Shown here piece by piece: positions 1-7,728 of a stretch of 64,000 nucleotides of DNA. The stretch lies in NCBI RefSeq assembly GCF_051842935.1, contig NZ_JBPXRR010000002.1:62001-126000 (forward strand). The letters run 5' to 3'. This DNA comes from Pseudalkalibacillus sp051842935. Lineage in GTDB: Bacteria; Bacillota; Bacilli; Bacillales; Fictibacillaceae. Below the pieces are notes generated by a model. That model searched no databases, was not told where the DNA came from, and worked only from the letters and a program-made list of their open reading frames with translations. The stretch's first letter is position 1. Each line of letters opens with the position of its first letter. A program made the translations under genes and the position numbers.

Positions 1-73
1 TTTTCAACCCTTCTAATCTTAATTGATAATAATCTGCTGCATCTTCTGATCCGAGCTTCCGGAATTCAATCAT
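1..73 (-). CDS. GNAT-type acetyltransferase, N-terminal fragment (runs off the window)
   Basis: Only the first 24 codons are present; the gene continues beyond the left edge. The start is ATG at 73, preceded by a GAGAGGGG ribosome binding site. The residues begin MIEFRKLGSEDA and continue through DYYQLRLEG. A short beta strand, then (D/E)DA, then a helix with LRLEGL is the usual opening of GNAT N-acetyltransferases, which transfer an acetyl group from acetyl-CoA to an amine. The acetyl-CoA binding motif lies outside the window, so the substrate cannot be inferred. The family call rests on the N-terminus alone. Confidence 0.6.
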   Translation of the reverse strand, partial: MIEFRKLGSEDAADYYQLRLEGLK

Positions 74-87
74 GGTCGTTCCCCTCT

Positions 88-405
88 CTACTCGTTAATG
101 TACACCGCCGTTCCGTATGCAACGATCTCGGATGCATTTGACATAACAGATGATGTTTGCAGACGGCAGGCCACAATCGCATTCGCCCCTTTTGCCTTTG
201 CATCTTCCACCATTCGGGAAATGGCAATTTTACGAGCCTGTTCCATCATTTCGTTATATTCTCTGATTTCTCCTCCAACGATTGTTTTCAAACTAGCAAG
301 AATATCTTTTCCGACATGCTTGGCTTGAATGGTACTACCCTTCACAAACCCCTTCAGTTCAATGATTTCTTTCCCAGGAACAGTATCAGTAGTCACTATA
401 ATCAT
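88..405 (-). CDS. YbjQ/UPF0145 family protein
   Basis: This 105-residue protein has the full length and layout of the YbjQ (UPF0145) family: an N-terminal strand with TTDTVPGKEI, a central GGEIREYNEMMEQAR segment, then AKAKGANAIVACRLQTS and a final strand ending AYGTAVYI. Members are small pentameric proteins; a heavy-metal-binding role has been proposed but not firmly shown. The upstream gene (386-589) overlaps its start by 20 bp, so the two are probably co-transcribed and translationally coupled. The partial acetyltransferase follows after a 14-bp gap in the same direction. Confidence 0.88.
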   Translation of the reverse strand: MIIVTTDTVPGKEIIELKGFVKGSTIQAKHVGKDILASLKTIVGGEIREYNEMMEQARKIAISRMVEDAKAKGANAIVACRLQTSSVMSNASEIVAYGTAVYINE

Positions 406-589
406 TTTGATCTTCCTCCTCTTTCTCTCTTATTCGTTCAATGATTAGTAAAATGAATAACACGAGCATAGCCACTCCATATAAAAGGAAAAGCGTGATG
501 GAAACCCAGAAGTTGATAAACAAAAAAATGATAGCCGCTCCCTGCGAGACAACCGTTAATAGCAAGATTATGGATTTGTATTTAGACAT
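386..589 (-). CDS. small two-helix membrane protein
   Basis: The product has 67 residues with two predicted transmembrane helices (about residues 7-27 and 31-50) and a strongly charged tail (RIREKEEEDQNDYSDY). It overlaps the YbjQ gene by 20 bp and starts 2 bp after the nucleotidyltransferase-like gene stops, so the three probably form one unit. I do not recognise a named family. Its coupling to YbjQ suggests a membrane partner for that protein, but this is inference from gene order only. Confidence 0.7.
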   Translation of the reverse strand: MSKYKSIILLLTVVSQGAAIIFLFINFWVSITLFLLYGVAMLVLFILLIIERIREKEEEDQNDYSDY

Positions 590-590
590 T

Positions 591-1145
591 TCACACCTCG
601 TTCAGAAGACGCATTGTCCGGTCTATGATTTGGTCGGGTAATGGCTGCTCAAGCGCCTTTCTCAAAATAAATGGATGAAGAATCCCGTTTTCTTTCCAAT
701 ATAATTCGATCAGATTCGCCTTATCACCTTTATTCGGGATTAATTGATATAAGATGAACCAATCTTCTAATGAACTGAGTGGCAATGAGTACCCATCCAC
801 TACAACCTGTTTCGTTAAGGACTCATTATTTAGATGAAAACGATAGATTCCCTTCTCATGTTCGATTGCAAAACCTGCCATAAAGTCGATCTCCGTTTCA
901 TCCATCAGGTACCTTCGAAAAATTTCCGTCCTGAACGGAGTATAGGACTCAGCCTCTATAGGCGAAGCACTTTCTTCAATCAAGTGCGACGCTTTCTCCA
1001 CATCATTTATGTCAATCAGTAAATCAATATCCCGTGGTGACTTAATCAAGCCATATTGAGCAAGGACGTTGGAGCCTCCGGCCGCCCAACGAACATTCGA
1101 CTCGCATAATACTTTAGTAATATAGCTCAATACATACCTTTGCAT
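591..1145 (-). CDS. nucleotidyltransferase-like (MNT/polymerase-beta fold) protein
   Basis: The 184-residue product carries the signature of minimal nucleotidyltransferases: GGS at residues 23-25 inside AAGGSNVLAQYGL, followed by SPRDIDLLID, whose D39 and D41 are the likely metal ligands, and a later DFMAGF segment. Such proteins transfer a nucleotide to a small molecule or protein, or act as toxins or housekeeping factors; the target cannot be read here. It is the first gene of a leftward group with the small membrane protein and YbjQ. A good AGGAGG lies just before the ATG at 1145. Confidence 0.7.
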   Translation of the reverse strand: MQRYVLSYITKVLCESNVRWAAGGSNVLAQYGLIKSPRDIDLLIDINDVEKASHLIEESASPIEAESYTPFRTEIFRRYLMDETEIDFMAGFAIEHEKGIYRFHLNNESLTKQVVVDGYSLPLSSLEDWFILYQLIPNKGDKANLIELYWKENGILHPFILRKALEQPLPDQIIDRTMRLLNEV

Positions 1146-1192
1146 TACATCCTCCTAGTAAATTATGGTTGAATTTGTTTTGTAATTAAAAA

Positions 1193-1220
1193 TTAACAAG
1201 TATTTCACAAAAACTTGCTA
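1193..1220 (+). promoter_or_regulatory. candidate PhoP box array
   Basis: Three TT-starting hexamers lie at exact 11-bp intervals: TTAACA (1193-1198), TTCACA (1204-1209) and a weaker TTGCTA (1215-1220). Direct repeats of TT(A/T/C)ACA with about 5 bp between them are the known binding pattern of PhoP in Bacillus. They sit 50-75 bp upstream of a secreted metallophosphoesterase, which fits a phosphate-starvation role. The third repeat is poor and no convincing -10 was fixed, so this is a candidate only. Confidence 0.5.
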
Positions 1221-1266
1221 CGATTATTGTCGAACACAACAAAGAGACAATGAGGAGGATCCAAAC

Positions 1267-3045
1267 GTGAAGCATAAATTCAAAACCATTGCTGCCGTTT
1301 TTACAGCAGCTGCACTTATCGTTCCAACCTTGGGGGCTAATGGTGCCATCAATGGACCGTTAGGCACAACAGGTAAACAGGATGGTGGAATCGGCAACTC
1401 AACGAACTACCTGGATGATGTTCCAAATATCAAGGTAGACCAGAAAGTCAATGATATCATTTATCCACTGTTCGGAAACCCTGCAATCAAAAAGCAAGGT
1501 GAAACTGTCACTGTAAAAATCGATAGTCAAGGTAAGGAAGCTGCTGGCTGGGATGTTAAATTGAAACCAACCAATCATTCTGCATTTACTGAAACATACG
1601 ATCTTCCTGTTCAGAAGGTTTCAATGGGTGAATCACACTGGAAAAACAGTGAAAAAATTTATGATGTGACTGTCCAAATTCCTGAGAATGTACCTGAAGA
1701 GTTGTATGATCTTGAAGTTTCTTATACAGCATCTGGTCAACGCAAAACGGATGAGCAACCGCATTCCGTTAAAGTCGTTAAAGAATACAAGAAAGACTTT
1801 GAATTCTTACATCTGACAGATACACACGTTGGTTCTCCACGTAACCTCGGAAACCACGATGACGTATCAACTATAGACCCAGGTCGTTTGAAAGAAGCTG
1901 GAATGTGGGATGCGAAGGAAGAAGATCGTTGGCTATACCTTCAAAAAGCCATTAAAGAAGTCAACTTGAAGAATCCTGATTTTGTTGTTGTTACCGGTGA
2001 CCTTATGTATGGTCAGATGAATCCGCAAGAATATATCTATGAATATGAAGAAACGTATCGCATTCTTCAACAATTGGATGTACCTGTATACCTTGCACCT
2101 GGTAATCATGATGCCTACGCGCAAGATGCAACTCTAGCGGACGGCGCAAAATATTGGGAGCAATATTTCGGACCTCAATACTTCTCATTTGATTACGGCC
2201 CGTATGCACACTTTATCGCATACAACTCGTTCGACTGGCATAAGTTCGACCGAAGCGGTCACGGAACGGTTTCCGTACCAACTTGGGGTGGACAAATCCG
2301 CGAACAACAGCTTGACTGGGTCAAGAAGGACCTAGAAGAAAACGCGAAGACTGCACAACCGGATCAGATTACTGGATTGTTCTCTCACCACAATCCACTA
2401 TGGCGTGACCGTGATATCTGGCCATCTGATGATCCAGACGTCCAAAAGTATTGGAAGCAATACGACGAGCAGCACAACCCGCAAAATCTTGAAACATTGA
2501 TCCTTGGAGAAAAGCTCGGTATCCAATATGACCAGCAATGGCATGGTGAAAATGCCCATGAATTGATTGAAATCATGAAACAGAATGATGTGGATATCAG
2601 CCTTCATGGCCATACGCACATCGACAATGTTACAGAGCAAGATGGAATCCTTTATACAACAACGACTTCACTTGAACTCAGCGGTAAGCCTTGGGTTGGA
2701 TTCCGTCCACTAGAAGTGAAGAATGGTGAAATTACGAATTACAATTATGAAGAGCCTGGTGTCTCCGTCCCTGTATATGAAAATGGAAATACTGAAGGCG
2801 GCGTGATGGCACTGGAATCTCAATATGAGAAACCGAACGACGGACATGCTACTGAGCAAACCGTTACTGTCTACAACCGCTTGAAAAAGGAAATGACAGT
2901 CACGGTGCCGATGTATCTCGTCAAAGGGGAGTACGATGTTTCTGAAGGAACAGTGAAACAAAACGTAGCCTCTGGAGATAAGCAGTACGTTGAGGTTGAA
3001 ATCACAGTTCCTGCGAAAAGCACAAAAGAAATTACAGTAAAGTGA
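1267..3045 (+). CDS. secreted calcineurin-like metallophosphoesterase
   Basis: This 592-residue protein has an N-terminal signal peptide (basic start, hydrophobic stretch at about 8-22, likely cleavage after ANG or nearby). A beta-rich domain (about 55-175) is followed by a full metallophosphoesterase domain with all five metal-binding motifs: DTH (185-187), GD (244-245), GNHD (279-282), HH (374-375) and GHTH (448-451). The C-terminal 120 residues look like another beta domain. It probably hydrolyses phosphomonoesters or diesters outside the cell. The start is GTG at 1267 with AGGAGG at 1253-1258. It stands alone and ends at a strong terminator. The PhoP-like repeats upstream suggest induction by phosphate limitation. 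Confidence 0.9.
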   Translation: MKHKFKTIAAVFTAAALIVPTLGANGAINGPLGTTGKQDGGIGNSTNYLDDVPNIKVDQKVNDIIYPLFGNPAIKKQGETVTVKIDSQGKEAAGWDVKLKPTNHSAFTETYDLPVQKVSMGESHWKNSEKIYDVTVQIPENVPEELYDLEVSYTASGQRKTDEQPHSVKVVKEYKKDFEFLHLTDTHVGSPRNLGNHDDVSTIDPGRLKEAGMWDAKEEDRWLYLQKAIKEVNLKNPDFVVVTGDLMYGQMNPQEYIYEYEETYRILQQLDVPVYLAPGNHDAYAQDATLADGAKYWEQYFGPQYFSFDYGPYAHFIAYNSFDWHKFDRSGHGTVSVPTWGGQIREQQLDWVKKDLEENAKTAQPDQITGLFSHHNPLWRDRDIWPSDDPDVQKYWKQYDEQHNPQNLETLILGEKLGIQYDQQWHGENAHELIEIMKQNDVDISLHGHTHIDNVTEQDGILYTTTTSLELSGKPWVGFRPLEVKNGEITNYNYEEPGVSVPVYENGNTEGGVMALESQYEKPNDGHATEQTVTVYNRLKKEMTVTVPMYLVKGEYDVSEGTVKQNVASGDKQYVEVEITVPAKSTKEITVK

Positions 3046-3056
3046 TTTTTAATAAA

Positions 3057-3091
3057 AAGCACCTGAGCCGCATAGGCTCAGGGCTTTTTAT
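3057..3091 (+). terminator. intrinsic terminator after the metallophosphoesterase
   Basis: The stem CCTGAGCC / GGCTCAGG (3062-3069 with 3075-3082), extended by AGC/GCT outside, is followed by a T-run. Confidence 0.9.
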
Positions 3092-3227
3092 ATGGAAATA
3101 AGTTGCTCCCCTCAACCTGGTCATAACATGCATAACCACATTCCCCAACGGGTAAAACAGAAGAGATATCTTTGTTTTCTACAATTGAATAGGAAGTGTT
3201 GCTGCAAAAGTTACAGTCACTTTTTTG

Positions 3228-3272
3228 TTGACAAAAATATAAGAATGATTTAAGTTTTGTCTATAGGAAACA
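3228..3272 (+). promoter_or_regulatory. promoter and MntR-type operator of the manganese transporter
   Basis: TTGACA (3228-3233), a 17-bp spacer and TAAGTT (3251-3256) form a sigma-A promoter. Directly at and after the -10 lies TTTTGTCTATAGGAAACA (3255-3272), which differs at only four positions from the remembered B. subtilis mntABCD operator. MntR with bound Mn(II) would block this promoter. The rest of the 3092-3406 gap holds an AT-rich leader and the AAAGGAG site at 3391 for the first gene; I see nothing else in it. Confidence 0.75.
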
Positions 3273-3406
3273 TTTTTATAACTGGGCATATATTATGACT
3301 GTTACTAAAAAGGTCATTTTCTTTTTAAATAAATGTTGCGCATGTACAACTTTTGTTTCTAAGGTGAATGTTGTTAGTTATACGCACAAGAAAGGAGTGA
3401 ATTAGG

Positions 3407-4153
3407 ATGCCGAATGTGTTGAACGTTAATAATCTGAACGTATCTTACCTCGGAAACGTCGCATTGACGAATATTTCATTTCAAGTTGAACAAGGAAGCC
3501 TGGTCGGCATCATCGGTCCGAACGGTGCTGGTAAATCTACATTGATCAAAGCGTTGATGGACCTCATTCCATCGGAAGCCGGTAAAGTGGAAATCTTGGG
3601 GAACCCAGTTAAAAAAGTACGGAAAAAAATCGCATATGTCCCCCAACGAAACGACATCGATTGGGATTTCCCGATCCTAGTGATCGATGCTGTTTTGATT
3701 GGCACATATCCACACCTCGGCCTATTCAAGCGTCCAAAGAAAAAGCAACGGGAATGGGCATACGAATGCCTGAAGCGTGTAGGCATGGAGGAATACAGCA
3801 AGCGCCAGATCGGTGAGCTATCTGGAGGACAACAACAGCGGGTGTTCTTAGCACGTGCACTTGCACAACAAGCGGATATCTTTTTCCTGGATGAACCTTT
3901 TGTCGGAGTGGACGTTTCGAGTGAAAACACGATCATCCAAATTCTGAAGGAACTACAGAAGGAAGGAAAAACGATTCTCGTCGTACACCATGACTTGAGC
4001 AAAGCGAATGTGTACTTCGATGAGTTGATCCTGCTGAACAAAGAGTTGATTGCAAAAGGTGAAGTTCGCCAAGTGTTGGATTCACAAACCATCCAGAAAG
4101 CGTATGGAAATCCTCTTGCATTCATGAATGATATGGGAGTGAATCAAGCATGA
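3407..4153 (+). CDS. mntB: manganese ABC transporter, ATP-binding subunit
   Basis: This 248-residue ATPase energises metal uptake at the membrane. Walker A is GPNGAGKST (37-45), the signature is ELSGGQQQR, Walker B is FFLDEPF, and the H-loop is VHHD. The segment AYVPQRNDIDWDFPI after the Q-loop is characteristic of the metal-type (PsaB/MntB/ZnuC) ATPases. It is the first gene of a three-gene operon, overlaps the permease gene by 4 bp (ATGA), and has AAAGGAG seven bases before its ATG. The order ATPase-permease-binding protein matches psaBCA-type operons rather than B. subtilis mntABCD. The MntR-like operator upstream supports manganese over zinc. Confidence 0.9.
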   Translation: MPNVLNVNNLNVSYLGNVALTNISFQVEQGSLVGIIGPNGAGKSTLIKALMDLIPSEAGKVEILGNPVKKVRKKIAYVPQRNDIDWDFPILVIDAVLIGTYPHLGLFKRPKKKQREWAYECLKRVGMEEYSKRQIGELSGGQQQRVFLARALAQQADIFFLDEPFVGVDVSSENTIIQILKELQKEGKTILVVHHDLSKANVYFDELILLNKELIAKGEVRQVLDSQTIQKAYGNPLAFMNDMGVNQA

Positions 4154-5007
4154 ACTTCATAGAAGCAATTATTCAGTATGAATTCCTTCAAAAAGCATTG
4201 ATCACCTCTGTAATGGTCGGAATCATTTGCGGGGTCATCGGATGCTTCATCATTCTCAGAGGAATGGCATTGATGGGAGACGCGATTTCACATGCTGTCC
4301 TGCCAGGTGTTGCCATCTCTTACATGCTTGGGATCAACTTCTTTTTCGGCGCCGTATTCACTGGTGTGCTAACGGCTATCGGCATCGGGTTCGTCAGCCA
4401 GAACAGCCGATTGAAAAACGATACCGCGATCGGAATACTCTTTACATTCGCGTTTGCGGCCGGAATCATCCTGATTACATTCATGAAGAGTAGTACGGAT
4501 CTGTATCACATCCTGTTCGGTAACGTACTTGCCGTTCGCCCATCAGACATGTGGGTCACACTCGCAATCGGTATTCTTGTCATTGGAGGCGTCTACTTCT
4601 TTTACAAAGAGTTACTTGTCACCTCCTTCGACTCCACGATGGCACAAGCCTATGGATTATCGACTAGAGTCATCCATTACCTGTTGATGACATTGTTGAC
4701 GATGGTTACGGTCGCTTCCCTGCAAACGGTTGGAATCGTCCTTGTTGTTGCGATGCTCATAACACCAGCAGCAACAGCTTACCTGTTAACCGACCGACTC
4801 TGGGTCATGATTTACCTAGCAGCAGGATTCGGAACCGTCGCTTCTGTGATTGGGTTGTATTACAGCTTTACGTATAACCTGCCATCAGGAGCAACAATCG
4901 TGCTCACATCAACAATTTTGTTCATCGCTGTGTTCATGTTGTCACCGAAACACGGCTTCATAAGAAAATTTGTAAAATCAAGAAAGAAAGCTTCATACGC
5001 AAACTAG
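4150..5007 (+). CDS. mntC: manganese ABC transporter, permease subunit
   Basis: The 285-residue integral membrane protein of the ABC-3 family has about eight hydrophobic helices. The segment RGMALMGDAISHAVLPGVAI near residues 37-56 is the conserved coupling region of metal permeases. It forms the channel for Mn(II) and docks to the ATPase encoded just before, with which it shares a 4-bp overlap. Only one permease is encoded here, whereas B. subtilis mnt has two, so a homodimer is expected. The tail (SRKKASYAN) is short and basic. Confidence 0.9.
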   Translation: MNFIEAIIQYEFLQKALITSVMVGIICGVIGCFIILRGMALMGDAISHAVLPGVAISYMLGINFFFGAVFTGVLTAIGIGFVSQNSRLKNDTAIGILFTFAFAAGIILITFMKSSTDLYHILFGNVLAVRPSDMWVTLAIGILVIGGVYFFYKELLVTSFDSTMAQAYGLSTRVIHYLLMTLLTMVTVASLQTVGIVLVVAMLITPAATAYLLTDRLWVMIYLAAGFGTVASVIGLYYSFTYNLPSGATIVLTSTILFIAVFMLSPKHGFIRKFVKSRKKASYAN

Positions 5008-5024
5008 AGAGGGGAATAGGAACT

Positions 5025-5978
5025 ATGATGAAAAAAATGTATGCATTATTTGTAGGGGTGTTGATGATCTTCTTGCTTGCTGCTTGTAGCGGTGATGGAG
5101 AAGCAGAAGGCGGTAAGAAAGATGGAGAAAAAATTCAAGTCGTCACAACGTACTCCATTCTGTATGATATGGTCAAAAACGTTGGTGGAGATCAAGTCGA
5201 AGTACACAGTATGGTCAAAATCGGCTCAAACCCGCACGAATATGATCCACTACCGGAAGACGTCAAAAAGACAGCAGACGCTGACGCAGTCTTCTACAAC
5301 GGATTGAACCTGGAAGCAGGTAACTCATGGTTTGAAAAATTACTAGGCACAACTGGCAAAGACGGCGAGGATGCACCTGTCTTTCGTCTAAGTGAAGGCG
5401 TAGAACCAAAATACTTAACGACGAAAGGTAAAGAGGGTGAAGAGGATCCTCATGCTTGGCTGAATGTTGCGAACGGTATCAAATATGTAGAAAACGTCCG
5501 TGACGGACTGATCAAGGTCGACCCGGATAATAAAGAAACGTATGAAAAGAACGCAGAAGAGTATATTGCAAAGCTTGAAAAACTGCATGAAGAAGCGAAA
5601 ACAAGCTTCAGTGAAATTCCGAAAGAAGATCGTTACCTCATCACAAGTGAAGGTGCTTTCAAATACTTCAGTGATGCTTATGACATCGAGGCCGGTTACA
5701 TTTGGGAAATCAACGCAGAGAACCAAGGAACACCAGATCAAGTACGACAAGTTGTCGATCTTATCCGTGAAAAAGACATTAAAGTCCTTTTCTTAGAAAC
5801 GAGTATCGATGCACGTAGCATGGAAACTGTATCACGTGAAACGGGTGTACCAATCGGAGGTAAAGTGTTCACAGACTCTCTCGGAGAACCAGGTGAAGAC
5901 GGAGACTCCTACATTAAAATGATGGAATGGAACATTAACATCATCAAAGAACAACTTCAAAAACATTCTTCTAAGTAA
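5025..5978 (+). CDS. mntA: manganese-binding lipoprotein of the ABC transporter
   Basis: This 317-residue cluster A-I solute-binding protein has a lipobox LLAAC with the lipidated Cys at 21. The expected metal ligands are visible: H71 (SNPHEYDP), H143 (DPHAWLN), E209 (TSEGAF) and D284 (FTDSLGEPG). The His-His-Glu-Asp set is that of manganese-binding members such as PsaA and MntA; zinc proteins usually have a third His and a His-rich loop, absent here. An acidic linker (GDGEAEGGKKDGE) follows the lipid anchor. It lies 17 bp after the permease with GAGAGGGG as ribosome binding site and closes the operon. Confidence 0.92.
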   Translation: MMKKMYALFVGVLMIFLLAACSGDGEAEGGKKDGEKIQVVTTYSILYDMVKNVGGDQVEVHSMVKIGSNPHEYDPLPEDVKKTADADAVFYNGLNLEAGNSWFEKLLGTTGKDGEDAPVFRLSEGVEPKYLTTKGKEGEEDPHAWLNVANGIKYVENVRDGLIKVDPDNKETYEKNAEEYIAKLEKLHEEAKTSFSEIPKEDRYLITSEGAFKYFSDAYDIEAGYIWEINAENQGTPDQVRQVVDLIREKDIKVLFLETSIDARSMETVSRETGVPIGGKVFTDSLGEPGEDGDSYIKMMEWNINIIKEQLQKHSSK

Positions 5979-5985
5979 AATGAGT

Positions 5986-6020
5986 AAGGGATGAGCCGAT
6001 GAAATCGGTTCATCCCTTTT
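5986..6020. terminator. bidirectional terminator between mntA and the HD-domain gene
   Basis: A 15-bp perfect stem (5986-6000 with 6004-6018) and GAA loop is flanked by A- and T-runs, so it can serve both converging genes. Confidence 0.9.
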
Positions 6021-6035
6021 CTTATGGTGAGTAAC

Positions 6036-6635
6036 TTAGCGTAAATATCCGTTTTCAACGGCATCCTCGATGACAGCCTGTGCATATTCCCAGAGGTCTT
6101 CTGACCCTTCTGCGATCGTTTTGTTTCGGCTTAACACCTGTTCCTTCCGAATATCGTGCTTTTTCCAGGTGAGTCCTTTCGATTGATGATTAAGAAGCAT
6201 CGGATGAAGGCGGTCAAGTGTCGCAGCGAATCGCGCTTCAGGTGTTTCACGATCCTCGAACTCCCTCCACAAACTGTACATCGCATCGGCTTGATCATCT
6301 GGCAAGATAAAGAAAATCCGATTTGCCGCCTCTTCTTCTCTCTCCTGTTTATCTTCATGACCTTTTTCATCATAAGCGAATGTATCACCCGCATCGATTT
6401 CTACGAGATCATGAATCAGCAACATTTTAATGACATGAAGAATGTCGATGTTTTTCTCATTCGCATACTCTTCAAGAGTAAGTGCCATCAACGCTAAATG
6501 CCAGGAGTGTTCTGCATCATTTTCTTGCCTTGAACCATTTGTAATGTACGTCTGTCTCAGTATGTTCTTCAGCTTGTCGATTTCAAGCAGGAATCCCATC
6601 TGTTGCTGCAAACGATTGATATCCATTAGAATCAT
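6036..6635 (-). CDS. HD-domain hydrolase (YfbR/HDDC2-like 5'-nucleotidase family)
   Basis: The 199-residue protein shows the HD metal-binding set: H of AEHSWHLAL near residue 43, the HD pair in MLLIHDLVEIDAGD, and a later D in ATLDRLHPML. The wording EHSW...HDLVE.DAGD is typical of the HDDC2/YfbR group, which hydrolyses (deoxy)nucleoside 5'-monophosphates. It is a single-gene unit read leftward into the shared terminator; the ATG follows AAAGGGGGAC. Substrate range is inferred from the family only. Confidence 0.85.
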   Translation of the reverse strand: MILMDINRLQQQMGFLLEIDKLKNILRQTYITNGSRQENDAEHSWHLALMALTLEEYANEKNIDILHVIKMLLIHDLVEIDAGDTFAYDEKGHEDKQEREEEAANRIFFILPDDQADAMYSLWREFEDRETPEARFAATLDRLHPMLLNHQSKGLTWKKHDIRKEQVLSRNKTIAEGSEDLWEYAQAVIEDAVENGYLR

Positions 6636-6665
6636 GTCCCCCTTTGTGAATCATACCCTATCTCA

Positions 6666-7136
6666 TTATACACAAAGGTCTTTACAACATTGGAAAACTT
6701 GCATGTACTGCTCTCGATCGTCAGCATCGAACTCCGTGTTTTTGAATCGGATGATTCCTTCCTTATCAATGAGAAATACAGAACGTTCTGCAGTCTGATC
6801 CTTTTCATTCAACACACCATAATCTTTAGCAGTCGTTTTGAACCAATCGGATACAAGTGGATATGGCAATGTTCCAAGGCTTGCTGCAAACACATTATGG
6901 GCATAGATATGATCTACACTGATCGCCAATACTTCTGTTTCGCTTTCAATAAATGTTTTGAAATCCTCTTTCCAAGAGGTGATTTCCTTTATTCATCCAG
7001 GTGTGAAGTCTAGCGGATAGAACGCGACAAGAACATGCTTCTTCCCTCTATAATCGGATAATCGAATCTTCTCTCCTGTCGTAGATGACAAGTGAAAGTC
7101 TGGAGCTTCTTGTCCAATCTCAAGTTGTTTTCCCAC
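6666..7136 (-). CDS. peroxiredoxin with in-frame UGA at the peroxidatic Cys position (candidate selenoprotein)
   Basis: A 157-codon frame runs from GTG at 7136 (AGGAGG at 7145-7150, 8-nt spacing) to TAA at 6666, interrupted only by TGA at 6993-6995, codon 48. The family motif PxxxTxxC reads PLDFTPG-UGA, so the stop replaces exactly the catalytic residue that attacks peroxides. Before it are EIGQEAPDFHL and GKKHVLVAFYP; after it come KEITSWKEDF, SVDHIYAHNVFAASLG and the conserved Arg 118 (AERSVFLID). The only other cysteines are C150, C151 and C155 at the C-terminus. A SECIS-like hairpin lies just after the UGA. The alternative is a Cys-to-stop mutation making a pseudogene, but the rest of the frame shows no decay. 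The shorter 87-codon ORF usually called here is only the C-terminal part. Confidence 0.75.
6960..6995 (-). other. UGA codon and SECIS-like hairpin
   Basis: In the mRNA the UGA (6995-6993) is followed by a hairpin at 6986-6960: stem GAAAUC/GAUUUC, a two-base bulge on the 5' side, stem CUCUU/AAGAG, and a GGA loop. The loop starts 19 nt after the UGA. Bacterial SECIS elements are described as a stem-loop inside the coding region with a G in the first two loop positions and the loop about 16-37 nt after the UGA; all three rules are met. The match is by eye, without a folding calculation. Confidence 0.65.
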
Positions 7137-7311
7137 AAGTTTAACCTCCTTTTACAAACATCTCTTTAAAGTATTTCTTGATACCTTGTCCACTACTCAT
7201 AAAATATGTAGCTAGACTGCGTCTTGCGCTATGACAAATGTGCTAAAAGTTCTATTTTCAACGTATACATTAGGGAACAAGTCTTGTTTCATCCTAGAAA
7301 GGAGAATGTGT

Positions 7312-7683
7312 ATGGGTATTAAACTGATCAAGATTTCAGCTGTCTATTTTGCAATTGGTGCGGTCTTAGGGATGTATATGTCGATGTCTCATACGTTTAA
7401 TCTGACACCGGTTCATGCGCACATCAACTTACTCGGTTGGACAGCACTCACGTTAGCGGGTATCATTTATCATTTATTCCCAAAAGCATCCGATTCCTCT
7501 CTTGCCAAAATCCACTTCTGGGGGCATAATATCGGGCTTCCAGTTATGATGCTTGGTCTGACACTATTCGTTTACGGGCATGAGCAATTCGAACCTGCCA
7601 TCGCAGTAGGTGCGACGATCACTGTCATCAGCATTCTGATCTTCGTCGTCAATGTTTTGAAGAATGTGAAGGCTGAAGAATAG
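7312..7683 (+). CDS. four-helix membrane protein of the cytochrome-oxidase-subunit-I-like family
   Basis: The 123-residue protein has four hydrophobic helices. The conserved VHAHINLLGW segment in helix 2, and histidines in HLFP and WGHNIG, resemble short proteins often labelled cytochrome-c oxidase or NnrS-like, where the His residues may bind heme. The start is ATG at 7312 with AAAGGAGA at 7298-7305; a longer in-frame opening from 7231 has no ribosome binding site. It is a single-gene unit converging on the hydroxylase gene across a shared terminator. The electron-transfer role is inferred. Confidence 0.75.
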   Translation: MGIKLIKISAVYFAIGAVLGMYMSMSHTFNLTPVHAHINLLGWTALTLAGIIYHLFPKASDSSLAKIHFWGHNIGLPVMMLGLTLFVYGHEQFEPAIAVGATITVISILIFVVNVLKNVKAEE

Positions 7684-7696
7684 CGGTCTCAAAATC

Positions 7697-7728
7697 AAAG
7701 GTTGAGCCAAGTAGGCTCAACCTTTTTT
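7697..7728. terminator. bidirectional terminator
   Basis: AAAGGTTGAGCC / GGCTCAACCTTT with an AAGTA loop is followed by a T-run on the + strand. The hairpin ends at the stop codon of the converging hydroxylase gene. Confidence 0.9.

Noticed and set aside
3481..4125. 214-codon ORF antisense to the manganese ATPase gene
   Set aside because: Shadow frame; the plus strand carries all ABC motifs.
6666..6929. Separate 87-codon gene starting at TTG 6929
   Set aside because: It is the C-terminal part of the peroxiredoxin frame; no ribosome binding site, and it lacks the catalytic region.
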